Assembly (NCBI RefSeq): GCF_030161235.1
Contig: NZ_BSPW01000082.1
Coordinates: 1-62,970 of the forward strand
Source: Vibrio zhanjiangensis
Lineage (GTDB): Bacteria > Pseudomonadota > Gammaproteobacteria > Enterobacterales > Vibrionaceae
Direction: 5' to 3'
DNA: 62,970 bases
Shown here in pieces: positions 33,915-42,564 of this stretch. Made by a program: the position numbers and the translations under genes. The first letter of the stretch is position 1, and every line of letters begins with the position of its first letter. The notes beneath the pieces are model-generated. The model saw only the letters and a list, made by a program, of their open reading frames with translations, did no database searches and was not told the DNA's origin.

Positions 33915-35285
33915 ATGACATTGGCTTATCAGGTAAAAAATCCTTATACACAAGAGAGCATTGGTCAATTTCACTTTAGTTCAAAAGAAGAAATTGAAAA
34001 TTGTCTTGCCACCCTACAGGATGGACGCAAAGTACAGTCGACTCTAAGGGCTTTTCAGCGTTCTGATATTTTGCGTAAATTAGCGGGTTTATTAGAAACT
34101 CATGCTGAATCCTTAGCATCAATGATAACGCAAGAAACAGGCAAAACGATTGCAGATAGCCGAGTCGAGTTGACCCGTGCGATTAATACAACAATTGCTT
34201 GTAGTGAAGAGGCTAGGCAAATCCAAGGTGAAGTGTTGGACTCTGATGCTTACGCGCCGGCTAGAGGTAAGACAGGCGTTGTGCGCTTTGCACCAATTGG
34301 TACAGTGTTATGTATTACACCTTTTAACTTCCCGATTAATATAGCAATGCACAAAATCGGGCCAGCTTTTGCTGCCGGTAATCGGGTTATTTTTAAGCCA
34401 GCACCGATTAACCATGGTTCAGCTGCAAAGTTGGTCGAGCTTTGCTATGAAGCCGGTATCCCGAAAGAAGTGCTGCAGCTTCTTGTGCCTGATATTGATC
34501 AAATGGGCGGCTTAGTGAGTCATCCTGAGGTCAATGCCATTAATTTTACTGGTGGTCACCCAGCCGCCGAAGCTATCGCTGCACATGCTGGCTATAAAAA
34601 AATGCTGTTTGAATTGGGAGGCAGCGATCCACTTATTGTCATGCCAGATGCTGACCTTAGTGCAGCAGTAAATGCCGCCATTCAACAGCGTTTTGCGACG
34701 GCTGGTCAGCGTTGCACCGCTGCAAAACGTCTGTTTGTACACCAAGATGTATATAGTGAGTTCCGCGATTTGTTGGTTAAGACTAGCAGTGAGCTTGTTG
34801 TGGGTGACCCTGCTAAAGAAGAGACTTTTGTCGGGCCGCTTGTTAACGAGCAATCAGCGATAAAAATAAAAGACGTAATTGATCAAAGTGTGAAACTGGG
34901 AGCTGACATTGCTCTTGGTGGGCAAAGAGAAGGAAATATCGTATTCCCTACCATATTGGAGAATGTGCCAGACGATAGCCCAGTCATGACAGAGGAAGTC
35001 TTTGGTCCTGTGATCCCACTGCGTAAGTTTGAGTCTATCGATGAGATTATTCCTGTGATTAATCGCAGTGATTATGGCTTGCAGGCTGGAGTATTTACCC
35101 ATGACTTAAGAACGATTCATAGACTGTTTGATGAGTTAGATGTCGGCACTCTTGCCACTAACGATGGCCCAGGGTTTAGGGCTGAGCATTTTCCATTTGG
35201 CGGTGTTAAACACAGCGGTATTGGTCGAGAAGGCATCAAATATGCGATAAGAGAAATGTCTGTTACCAAAACACTGGTTATTTAA
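33915..35285 (+). CDS. safD: Aldehyde dehydrogenase, probable sulfoacetaldehyde dehydrogenase
   Basis: 456-residue NAD(P)-dependent aldehyde dehydrogenase. Catalytic Cys is in TAGQRCTAAKR (about residue 260), the general base Glu in LFELGGSDP (about 228), and Asn in ITPFNFP (about 140); the C-terminal EVFGPVIP and FGGVKHSGIGREG blocks are intact. AGGA lies seven bases before the ATG. In marine bacteria using taurine only for nitrogen, SafD oxidises sulfoacetaldehyde to sulfoacetate, which is then excreted. The gene order here fits that pathway, and no xsc gene for the alternative desulfonation is present. Substrate assignment is by context. Confidence 0.8.
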   Translation: MTLAYQVKNPYTQESIGQFHFSSKEEIENCLATLQDGRKVQSTLRAFQRSDILRKLAGLLETHAESLASMITQETGKTIADSRVELTRAINTTIACSEEARQIQGEVLDSDAYAPARGKTGVVRFAPIGTVLCITPFNFPINIAMHKIGPAFAAGNRVIFKPAPINHGSAAKLVELCYEAGIPKEVLQLLVPDIDQMGGLVSHPEVNAINFTGGHPAAEAIAAHAGYKKMLFELGGSDPLIVMPDADLSAAVNAAIQQRFATAGQRCTAAKRLFVHQDVYSEFRDLLVKTSSELVVGDPAKEETFVGPLVNEQSAIKIKDVIDQSVKLGADIALGGQREGNIVFPTILENVPDDSPVMTEEVFGPVIPLRKFESIDEIIPVINRSDYGLQAGVFTHDLRTIHRLFDELDVGTLATNDGPGFRAEHFPFGGVKHSGIGREGIKYAIREMSVTKTLVI

Positions 35286-35371
35286 TATTCCTATATGTGG
35301 CTTTACATGTATCCTTTTGAGTTTACTAACAACTCAGGAATTAATATCATTTTTCCTTGTAAATTAATTTA

Positions 35372-35390
35372 GATAGAATTGTATTCTATC
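35372..35390. promoter_or_regulatory. Perfect inverted repeat upstream of the cupin-like gene
   Basis: GATAGAAT (35372-35379) and ATTCTATC (35383-35390) flank a three-base spacer, ending 25 bases before the ATG at 35416. The spacing and position are those of an operator that overlaps a promoter. The binding protein is unknown. Confidence 0.45.
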
Positions 35391-35415
35391 ATTTAATATA
35401 TAGATAAGGGACAAT

Positions 35416-35787
35416 ATGATAACAATAAAACCATTTAATGTGATTGGTTCTGATGAACGAGGTGAAACTAGAACTTTTGAAGTCAAAGATTATGGAAAAT
35501 TTATCTATATTACACGTAAAAAGGGTGCAATATGTGGTAATACTTACCACAAGGGATTAAATGAAGGGACTCGACTCAAAACGTTTGTCTTGTTACAAGG
35601 TGAGGTTACAGTTAATTATCGCCATATTGATGCTCAAGTGCCACAAAGTACTCGAGTTGTGGCTCCATCAATCATTGAAGTAGAGCCATTTGTTATACAT
35701 AACATGTACATAGAAAGTGATGTCATCATCTTAGAAAATAATTCTATCCAGGATATTCAAGAAGATGTGATTAGAGAAGCTGTTTAA
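35416..35787 (+). CDS. Small cupin-fold protein
   Basis: The 123-residue soluble protein is predicted to be almost all beta strand. ICGNTYHKGLNEGTRLKTFV with LLQGEVTVNY and IIEVEPFVIHNMY resemble the two cupin motifs, with His in NTYHKG and in VIHNMY as possible metal ligands. It resembles sugar-epimerase or ectoine-synthase-like cupins only loosely, and I do not assign a reaction. AAGGGA lies four bases before the ATG. It is monocistronic: an inverted repeat precedes it and a hairpin follows. Confidence 0.65.
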   Translation: MITIKPFNVIGSDERGETRTFEVKDYGKFIYITRKKGAICGNTYHKGLNEGTRLKTFVLLQGEVTVNYRHIDAQVPQSTRVVAPSIIEVEPFVIHNMYIESDVIILENNSIQDIQEDVIREAV

Positions 35788-35830
35788 TCAATAGCTATTT
35801 AATCAAAAAATTGCTGAGCCAAATTAGCTG

Positions 35831-35858
35831 ACCCATACATCATTAATTATGTATGGGT
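35831..35858 (+). terminator. Hairpin after the cupin-like gene
   Basis: ACCCATACAT (35831-35840) and ATGTATGGGT (35849-35858) form a ten-base stem with an eight-base loop, followed by a weak TAACTTTT tract. The sequence from here to 36126 is AT-rich and has no gene that I can support. Confidence 0.65.
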
Positions 35859-36126
35859 TAACTTTTAAAGGTGATATTGCTTCATGTTATCATAATGTAT
35901 TTAAATTAAATTTCTAATTTTGGCGTTATTGATGCATATGATTTTATCTGCGAGGTGATTTTTTATTTTATCTTGACATTGAAGATTGATAAATAATGAC
36001 AGCTTTTATTGAATAAAATGTTTTTATAAATAAATACTTTTTTGTTAAATATCACAAAGTTAAAAGTAGCCTCTATTGAATATGTTTTTTGTACGGTAAT
36101 TTGTCGGCGAATTATAAGAGGACATA

Positions 36127-36786
36127 ATGATGAAAACTCAATTAGCAACCGTTTGCTTTTTTACTTGCTTAGCTGCCCAAGTACAAGCAGAAAACCCTCA
36201 GGTTATAACAGATAGTTCTCCTGAAGGAGTATTTAACAAGTTTGTATCGGCAAACCAGACGCGTGATACTATGGAACAAAATGGTTATACTTTGCATCGT
36301 TGCGGTGTTGAGTCTATTCGACAAAGTGCGCCGGTTCAGCAACAAACTGATGTTCCACATAGCCAATTCCAATGTTTCTACTCTAAACCGGGACCACTCC
36401 CAACGGATGAGTCAGAGCTTGCATACTGGCATTTGAACGTGCTCTATAGTCACGATACTGGCTTATACAGGTCAGGCAACGAGTATACCGATTATTATCA
36501 AGTGAATGTTTATACTCACAAACCTGCTTATTTGCTTGATGCTGGTCCGCATTATTATAAGCAAAGAGCGCGTTTACAGTCACAAGGAATGACTATCGGT
36601 GAATGTAACTTACAACAAATTTATTATTTCATGAAGCCGCAGGAGGCAACCTACCTTTCGCATGTTGCAACCTGTCCAGTTTATGGCTCTGAAGGTGAAG
36701 TGTCCGGTAATATCCAAATTGATATTAACTACACATCAGCAAATATGGGATACAGTGAAAGACAAGTAACGTTTAATTCTCTTTAA
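36127..36786 (+). CDS. Small secreted protein of unknown function
   Basis: The 219-residue product has a clear signal peptide (cleavage after VQA, about residue 22) and a mature domain rich in Tyr and Thr with five cysteines (positions near RCGVES, FQCFYS, GECNLQ and TCPVYG). No family is recognised. GAGG is suitably placed for either of two adjacent ATGs (36127, 36130). It is convergent with a DUF4360-type gene and ends at a shared hairpin. It may be periplasmic or extracellular. Confidence 0.75.
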   Translation: MMKTQLATVCFFTCLAAQVQAENPQVITDSSPEGVFNKFVSANQTRDTMEQNGYTLHRCGVESIRQSAPVQQQTDVPHSQFQCFYSKPGPLPTDESELAYWHLNVLYSHDTGLYRSGNEYTDYYQVNVYTHKPAYLLDAGPHYYKQRARLQSQGMTIGECNLQQIYYFMKPQEATYLSHVATCPVYGSEGEVSGNIQIDINYTSANMGYSERQVTFNSL

Positions 36787-36810
36787 ATATCACTTTTTAT
36801 TAGTTACGAA

Positions 36811-36833
36811 TTTGGGGGCTATCTGCCCCCAAA
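36811..36833. terminator. Bidirectional terminator
   Basis: TTTGGGGGC (36811-36819) pairs with GCCCCCAAA (36825-36833), a GC-rich stem with a five-base loop flanked by A and T tracts on both sides. It serves the two convergent secreted-protein genes. Confidence 0.85.
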
Positions 36834-36853
36834 ATTATTGATGTGTTGCAAAT

Positions 36854-37522
36854 TTAGATTCTTTCTCTAGAAGGTCCAACATCACCACACTTTCTAAACA
36901 TCAATCCATAGCTGTGAGTCAGCTTTCCATCTATGGTGTCTAGTGTGATTAGGCCACTTTTTTGGCTATCACGGCGATTGTCTACCTTGATTTCTGATTT
37001 AATGACGACAGGTTCTGTGGCATTGCATGAAGACCAAACTAAGCTTTGTAACCCAAGACGGTCACTGATCTGGTAGTTTTCTGAAATAGGTCCTGAAAAT
37101 GCTGAGCTCAATCTGGCTTCTTGGCGTTCACCTGCAAAGAAATAAGTAGAGGTTTGTTGTGCCATGACATGTTCGTCAAGATCGGCATATCCACGATAGT
37201 TAACGTCTGCAAATGTAAACGCATATCCATTTGGAATTCCAAGAACAGCAGTTATTTGACAGTTTTTACGATTTTCTCGTCTTGAAATATCTGGCCCTGC
37301 TTCCGCTATATACTCGTCAAAGCCAAGGACAAAGGACTTTCCATCGGGTGCGATTGTTGAAGAGACTGTTCCGAATGGGCAGCCTGTGCCTGAGCTTTGT
37401 AAGCTTTTGATGGTCACTTGAGAAGGGTCAAGTTGGGCAAGCTCAACTTCAGCCAATACATTGGTTGCCAATAGTGTGCTGGAGGCGGCTAATAATGTGG
37501 AAATAGACAATTTCATTTTCAA
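36854..37522 (-). CDS. Secreted DUF4360-type protein
   Basis: The 222-residue protein has a signal peptide (cleavage after VLA, about residue 24). Its mature part shows the DUF4360 pattern: GTGCPFGTVSSTIAPDGKSF, FDEYIAEAGP, the RKNCQI block and FTFADVNYRGYADLD. The family is a small secreted beta-rich domain of unknown function found in fungi and bacteria. Four conserved cysteines probably form disulfides. GGAG precedes the ATG. Such proteins are often exported with degradative enzymes. Confidence 0.8.
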   Translation of the reverse strand: MKMKLSISTLLAASSTLLATNVLAEVELAQLDPSQVTIKSLQSSGTGCPFGTVSSTIAPDGKSFVLGFDEYIAEAGPDISRRENRKNCQITAVLGIPNGYAFTFADVNYRGYADLDEHVMAQQTSTYFFAGERQEARLSSAFSGPISENYQISDRLGLQSLVWSSCNATEPVVIKSEIKVDNRRDSQKSGLITLDTIDGKLTHSYGLMFRKCGDVGPSRERI

Positions 37523-38230
37523 TTTAACTCCCTTATATTGATATTGCTATTGCTAAAGTTCTTTTAATTCAATAGCTTAAATTAGAGTCTCTAGACTAAT
37601 TGAAAGTGACATAAAAATCTTTCGTTTCATGGTTGAAAATTTTATTTTTTCACAAAATGAGGCTATAAACTCGTTTTTCCGCCAAGTAACTTACTCAAGT
37701 GATTTATTACATGAAAAAAAGATATAAGTCTTCGCTGTGTTAATTTTGTTCACTTATATCCAGAAATTGGCAAGTAATATATGTCTAAATTAAATGGCTT
37801 AATTTTGGGGACTGACATAGGTTAACTGACTAAATATGCGGTAATTAATATGACTTTTTCCAAGTATGAGCTAGTACACGTTATGATTACGATAACGTTA
37901 CCGTTAGTAAAAAATAAGCAATAAGTGTGATAAGGGTAGGTTTTATTGCGTCATTTATATTTACTTTTGCAATTTAAATAATGAGCTTTGGCTAAATTAA
38001 TATTCTTTTTTTTAATATTTTTTCTTTTTAAATCAATGGTTTGAAAGTTTTTATTTATAAATAAACCCTAGATTACTAGGAGTGTTTTTTGCTAGATTCA
38101 CTCACGCTTTCAGTAATTAATGCTAGTTTTAGATTGATTTGATGAATGTTTGTATTCAATCTACTCGCCGGCAAAGTTGGAATGTCTAAACAACTTTTTT
38201 GTGCTAAATCTGATGGAGTAGAATATTAAA
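37523..38230. other. Long AT-rich intergenic region
   Basis: About 700 bases between two divergent secreted-protein genes. No open frame with a ribosome binding site is convincing. It contains a 16-base near-palindrome (37889-37904, listed separately) and a perfect 16-base AT palindrome at 38050-38065 (TTTATTTATAAATAAA). Its length suggests complex control of the flanking genes. Confidence 0.55.
37889..37904. promoter_or_regulatory. LacI/PurR-family-like operator palindrome
   Basis: ACGATAACGTTACCGT is palindromic at 14 of 16 positions around AACGTT. The layout matches operators of LacI/GalR regulators (PurR box ACGCAAACGTTTGCGT). It lies 327 bases before the transglutaminase-like gene and 367 before the DUF4360 gene. 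No LacI-type regulator is encoded in this window. Confidence 0.4.
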
Positions 38231-40045
38231 ATGAAAAAGATAATTACATTATTGTCTGTTTCCGTGCCTCTTGCTGCGATTGCGGATGATGCGAAAATAG
38301 AGCAGTTCATGAAAGCGTTTCATGAAAACCCCCAAGAAGTGATGGATATGTTGCCTGCGAAAGAAGGTGACGAGTATCGAACCATGAACGCGGACGAAAT
38401 CGAACGGTTCAGAAATGAGATGCGCGATTCAGTAATAGAGAGATCTCAGCCCGTTCCGACTCCTTTCTTCGCACCAAACTTAGGCAATGATAACCCAGCT
38501 CGGTTAGTGGATGCAGGTAATGCGCTTATTCGTAACCTAGCAGAGTTAGATGATGCAGCGCCTGACTCGAAAAATTTGTCAGTCCAGCCTTGGTCAGACA
38601 CCTATTGGCCCCTTTACTCAGGTGCAGCGGCGTGGCGATACGCAGACAGAGAACTTTATGCGTCCGATTGGCAAGAATACTATGATTTTTCGCACACGAT
38701 TAAGCCCGTCGATAGCTACTCGAATGAACAACGTCATTTGCTTTCACCAACAGAAAAGTATGACTTATTAGTTGGAGACAACAATTTCACGCTAACCAAA
38801 CTTTCTTGGGAGTCAGGCAAAAGTTACTACGATTCTCAAGGCAGAGTAGAGCGTTGGATGGGATTGTGTCATGGCTGGGCAGCAGCAGCTTATATGCTTC
38901 CTCGTCCAGAAAAATCCATTAATGTACCTGATGCAAATGGTGAAATGCTGAAGTTCTACCCGTCAGATATTAAAGCTTTAGGTACCTTATTGTGGGCAGG
39001 TGCCCCATTTAACACGCGATTTATTGGCGGTCGATGCAACATTAAAGATCCTGAGAAAGATGAGAATGGTCGAGTAATTGAACAAGATTGTGTGGATAAC
39101 AACCCAGCTAGCTGGCACTTGTCGGTACTTAACCAGATCGGTATTACTGGTCGCAGCATGATTATGGATGCTACCTATGATTACCAAGTATGGAACCAAC
39201 CCATCTTGGGCTACAAGGTGAAATACTTTAACCCAGAAAATAATCACACATCAAATGATCCGGCAGACGTTACTATTGCGATGGGAGACTACACAAAAGA
39301 TAAGTTTACTAAATATCGTTCATCACGTGCAGTATCGGTAGTGGGTGTAGAAATGGTTGTTGACTATATGGTTGAAACCAATCCGACGCACAGAGAGTAC
39401 GATCAGCCAAGACTAGATGGGGTATCACGTGTCAGATATTACTATGATCTAGAATTGGATTCGGCAGGTAATGTTATCGGTGGTGAGTGGTATCAGAACC
39501 GCCATCCTGACTTTTTGTGGACACCGACTCCTGAAGCAGTTGCCAAATCGTATTACGACGGTAGAGGCAGTTGGGACGTAACTCAATCTATACCAGACAG
39601 CTGGAAAACTCAGGCACCAAGAGCATCGCGTCATACTCAGCCTATGACATCGATCGTCTCTGCACTGTTTGAAGCATCTTCAAATACCGAAAAGCCTGCA
39701 GAAGATTGGAAGCAAATTGTGACGCAGAGTAACCAGTGTCTAGACGTTGAAAACAGCTCAGGTTCGGCAGGTGCAAAAGTGTACGGTTGGAGCTGTCATA
39801 CCGGTGATAACCAGCATTGGCAATTGACTTCTGCTGGCAAACTGATTAGCAAAGCATCGCCAGGTATGTGCCTTGATCAAACGGGTCGCAACATCACAAT
39901 GGAAGAGTGTAATGAGCGTCCAAACCAGAAATGGCGTTTTGAAAATGGCCAGCTTAAGAATGCAGTCGATAATGCACTGAGATGGAACCCAAATACTTGG
40001 CTTGTGGAAGCTGATGTCAATGGTAGTCAATGGGTTTGGAAATAA
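38231..40045 (+). CDS. Secreted transglutaminase-elicitor-like protein with ricin-type domain
   Basis: The 604-residue protein has a signal peptide (about 1-18). The central part (about 115-440) resembles the TGase_elicitor (M81) family known from Phytophthora GP42 and marine Vibrio: RWMGLCHGWAAAA, with Cys213 as probable nucleophile, PASWHLSVLNQIG with His296, and MIMDATYDYQVWNQP with Asp313/Asp317 as candidates for the rest of the triad. A ricin-type beta-trefoil follows from about 490 (QCLDVENSSGSAGAKVYGWS, NQHWQL, NQKWRF). It may cross-link or deamidate glutamine residues of host or matrix proteins while the tail binds sugar. Activity is inferred. GGAG lies twelve bases before the ATG, unusually far. 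Confidence 0.75.
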   Translation: MKKIITLLSVSVPLAAIADDAKIEQFMKAFHENPQEVMDMLPAKEGDEYRTMNADEIERFRNEMRDSVIERSQPVPTPFFAPNLGNDNPARLVDAGNALIRNLAELDDAAPDSKNLSVQPWSDTYWPLYSGAAAWRYADRELYASDWQEYYDFSHTIKPVDSYSNEQRHLLSPTEKYDLLVGDNNFTLTKLSWESGKSYYDSQGRVERWMGLCHGWAAAAYMLPRPEKSINVPDANGEMLKFYPSDIKALGTLLWAGAPFNTRFIGGRCNIKDPEKDENGRVIEQDCVDNNPASWHLSVLNQIGITGRSMIMDATYDYQVWNQPILGYKVKYFNPENNHTSNDPADVTIAMGDYTKDKFTKYRSSRAVSVVGVEMVVDYMVETNPTHREYDQPRLDGVSRVRYYYDLELDSAGNVIGGEWYQNRHPDFLWTPTPEAVAKSYYDGRGSWDVTQSIPDSWKTQAPRASRHTQPMTSIVSALFEASSNTEKPAEDWKQIVTQSNQCLDVENSSGSAGAKVYGWSCHTGDNQHWQLTSAGKLISKASPGMCLDQTGRNITMEECNERPNQKWRFENGQLKNAVDNALRWNPNTWLVEADVNGSQWVWK

Positions 40046-40068
40046 TTTTATAAACTCACAGTAAATAA

Positions 40069-40092
40069 AATGGAGCTCTGTTGAGCTCCATT
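40069..40092. terminator. Bidirectional terminator
   Basis: AATGGAGCTC (40069-40078) and GAGCTCCATT (40083-40092) form a ten-base stem with a four-base loop between two convergent genes. An A-rich tract precedes it, giving Ts for the minus strand, and TGTTT follows. Confidence 0.85.
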
Positions 40093-40098
40093 GTTTCA

Positions 40099-42129
40099 CT
40101 AATAACAAGTCCCTTCAAACGACCAATACCAGTAGTAATTATATGGGTCTACTCCCCAGTTATCTTGGATGGCTGAAAAGCGATTTCCATAATACTGAAC
40201 TTGCGTACCCGCAGAATAGTAATCATTTGGTGACCATTCATTCAACGTTGCACAATTATCTTGTGGTTGTGGTTGTGGTTGTGGTTGTGGTTGTGGGTCT
40301 GGTTCTACTTCGTCAAGATAGGCACTGACTCCGACGTAGGCTTCGGATGAACCTACTGCCCCTTTGACCATAATGTAGATATCTGCTTGCCCAACACCAC
40401 TAAAGCCACAATATTCGCCATTGTCTGGATTGGTTGATGCACAGTCATGATCGCTCAGGGAAGCAGGTCTATCGATTGCAACATACATATCAACGTTACC
40501 GTAACCATTGTAGGTTTGAACCCAAATGTCCTGACTTGGGGCATTCTTTAATACAAAATGCTGTTCGTCGTTACCATTTGAGTCAATAGGTGTAGGCATA
40601 TTGATCGCCAAGTTGACAATGCCTGGCGTTGGCGTTGGCGTTGGATTAGGCTGGTTGGAAGTACAGTTTGTTACCTGCACACCGACTTGCGCGAAGGCAT
40701 TATAGACGGCCGAACTTTCATAACCGAGTTTCTCGGCGGCTTTACACACCCCTTTAGCACCTTCTTGAAAATTGGAATTGGCTCTCCAGTACAACTGGTT
40801 GGCAGTCGCATAGGCAATAAAAGCCTTTTTGATATCCCAATTAGGACTGGTCGCCAAATGATAAAAAGCTTTATTGAAGATTCCAGAGCTGTGATGTACA
40901 TCAATGCCGTTGTAGTATTGGTTGATATGGTCGATTGAAATTCCGTCTTTACTAGGCTGAATGAAATATCGCATGGCGTCGGAATATTTCATTACATGTT
41001 CGCCCATTTTCCAATTAAAACTGCCGTTGACATATTGGCTGAGTGCCGCCGCTGCAACATCCGAAAATGACTCGTTCATGCCTCCAGACATGCCACGATA
41101 TTCAAGGCCAGAATTTTGTTCTGTAAAACCATGACTAACCTCGTGAGCGATAACATCCCAAGTCGCAAGTGGATACATTGACTGATCACCATCACCAAAT
41201 GTCATTTGGCGTCCATCCCAAAAGGCGTTGCCGTAGTCTTGACCATAGTGCACTCGCATCGTCAATTTTTGTTGAATTGGTTTGGTGTTTAGCCAATCCA
41301 TATACATATCGAAAACACGTTGGCCGAAGTATTGCGCATCATTCATTGGTGCATAGGCTCCATTTACAGGTCGCTGACTGTTGGTGCCACAATTAAATTG
41401 ATGAACTTGACCACCATAGCTTTGGTTTTTCATATCAATCGTTTTGACGTTTTTGCTGTCCATTTGACAGTATTGATTGACCTCAAAACCACCGTAATGT
41501 GTGGTAGGACTGAAATAATATCGGCCGCTTTTTTGGTTACCTCCTGGGCCTTCAGCTTCAATAAATGCAAGGCCTTCCCATCTATCCAGTATTTCACCCG
41601 TTTTAGCGTCAACTAATGTGATAGGTCTGGTGGGGGACATGCCTTTTACTTGCACAAGATCCACTTTATAGACCAAGTGAGCAACTTGTTGTGAATCTTG
41701 CCAAATCATTAAATTGGCTCTTTGTTCACCTATAGATTGAAAGGTAAAGCCTTTATTAGACTCTTTTACTAACTCTATGGCTTGGCTAGCATTGAACATT
41801 GGTAGCGTGGAGCCAATATCTGTATCAATTCCTGTAAGAATCTGTCCATCAATAGGAGTAATGTCACCTTGATCTGATATTTGAGCGACAATGGATTGAC
41901 CATAGACTGGAACACCGAAGTGCAGTTGCTGCTTGCGCAAAAGGGTATTGGTCCCTGCTTGTACGTGATTGACTTCTTGGTATGCCAACGGTTGGGTAGC
42001 AGGAGAATAATTCTTAGATGTGGATTGATTAAGTATATGAGAAAGATCGACCTGCGAGTAATCAACAATGTTTGCTGCTTGCGAACCGAATGCTATCGGT
42101 AGCAAGAGAAGTAAATTAACAGTACGCAT
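40099..42129 (-). CDS. Vibriolysin-like M4 metalloprotease with PPC and chitin-binding domains
   Basis: 676 residues. The modules are a signal peptide (about 1-18), an FTP/PepSY propeptide to about 195, and an M4 catalytic domain with the zinc site HEVSH at 329-333 and third ligand Glu in GGMNESFSD. A Pro/Thr linker, a PPC domain (about 505-610), a Pro-Gln repeat linker and a C-terminal CBM5/12-type chitin-binding module (LNEWSPNDYYSAGTQVQYYG) follow. The enzyme is secreted as a zymogen, probably by type II secretion, and degrades proteins, likely on chitin surfaces. The CBM is an addition to the usual vibriolysin plan of propeptide, peptidase and PPC. The stop is directly at the shared terminator. 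Confidence 0.92.
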   Translation of the reverse strand: MRTVNLLLLLPIAFGSQAANIVDYSQVDLSHILNQSTSKNYSPATQPLAYQEVNHVQAGTNTLLRKQQLHFGVPVYGQSIVAQISDQGDITPIDGQILTGIDTDIGSTLPMFNASQAIELVKESNKGFTFQSIGEQRANLMIWQDSQQVAHLVYKVDLVQVKGMSPTRPITLVDAKTGEILDRWEGLAFIEAEGPGGNQKSGRYYFSPTTHYGGFEVNQYCQMDSKNVKTIDMKNQSYGGQVHQFNCGTNSQRPVNGAYAPMNDAQYFGQRVFDMYMDWLNTKPIQQKLTMRVHYGQDYGNAFWDGRQMTFGDGDQSMYPLATWDVIAHEVSHGFTEQNSGLEYRGMSGGMNESFSDVAAAALSQYVNGSFNWKMGEHVMKYSDAMRYFIQPSKDGISIDHINQYYNGIDVHHSSGIFNKAFYHLATSPNWDIKKAFIAYATANQLYWRANSNFQEGAKGVCKAAEKLGYESSAVYNAFAQVGVQVTNCTSNQPNPTPTPTPGIVNLAINMPTPIDSNGNDEQHFVLKNAPSQDIWVQTYNGYGNVDMYVAIDRPASLSDHDCASTNPDNGEYCGFSGVGQADIYIMVKGAVGSSEAYVGVSAYLDEVEPDPQPQPQPQPQPQDNCATLNEWSPNDYYSAGTQVQYYGNRFSAIQDNWGVDPYNYYWYWSFEGTCY
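40261..40296. repeat. Six tandem TTGTGG hexamers (Pro-Gln linker)
   Basis: Six perfect copies of TTGTGG on the plus strand encode the Pro-Gln repeats joining the PPC and chitin-binding domains of the M4 protease. Slippage at such a tract changes linker length by two residues per unit without a frameshift. A smaller GGCGTT repeat near 40625 encodes a Pro-Thr linker. Confidence 0.85.
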
Positions 42130-42564
42130 ACTTCACCTTTGTTTTTATTTCAGTTAGTTGAGGGTAAAAAGTGCGTATCCAGAGTAGTGATCATTTAAAA
42201 TAAAAATAACTGCAATTAATTTTATATGTGCTTCCCGTTCAAAATGCTTATATATTATTTCCATGAATGAGATATTGGTTCGAAGATAGATATTTACTAT
42301 TTATATTTGTCTATTATTCACACGTTAACTTATTGTTATTTATGTTTCTAATTTAAGTTTTTACTGGTCATATAAAGTGCTTAATTAAGCTGGAAAACAG
42401 TAATCTTGAAACTATTTGCCACTACGAAGAAATCAAACAGCGTAAAAAGTCTGTTAATAAATACTCATTGCTATGCCTATGTAATACGTTAATAGGTATT
42501 ATGGCTGAACTAATAAATGAGCAAGTAGTCTGATGGCTACATATACAATTAATGGACGTAAAAC
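42130..42564. other. Intergenic region before the exporter operon
   Basis: About 430 AT-rich bases between the M4 protease start and the exporter adaptor. I see no gene, strong hairpin or clear promoter in it; GGA eight bases before ATG 42565 is the only ribosome binding signal. Confidence 0.5.

Noticed and set aside
38050..38065. TTTATTTATAAATAAA as a quorum-sensing LuxR/HapR site
   Set aside because: The half-sites are too close together and lack the TTATTGAT...ATCAATAA spacing; it may be just an AT palindrome.
40261..40296. TTGTGG tandem repeat as a regulatory or CRISPR-like array
   Set aside because: It is in frame in the M4 protease gene and encodes a Pro-Gln linker; there are no spacers.
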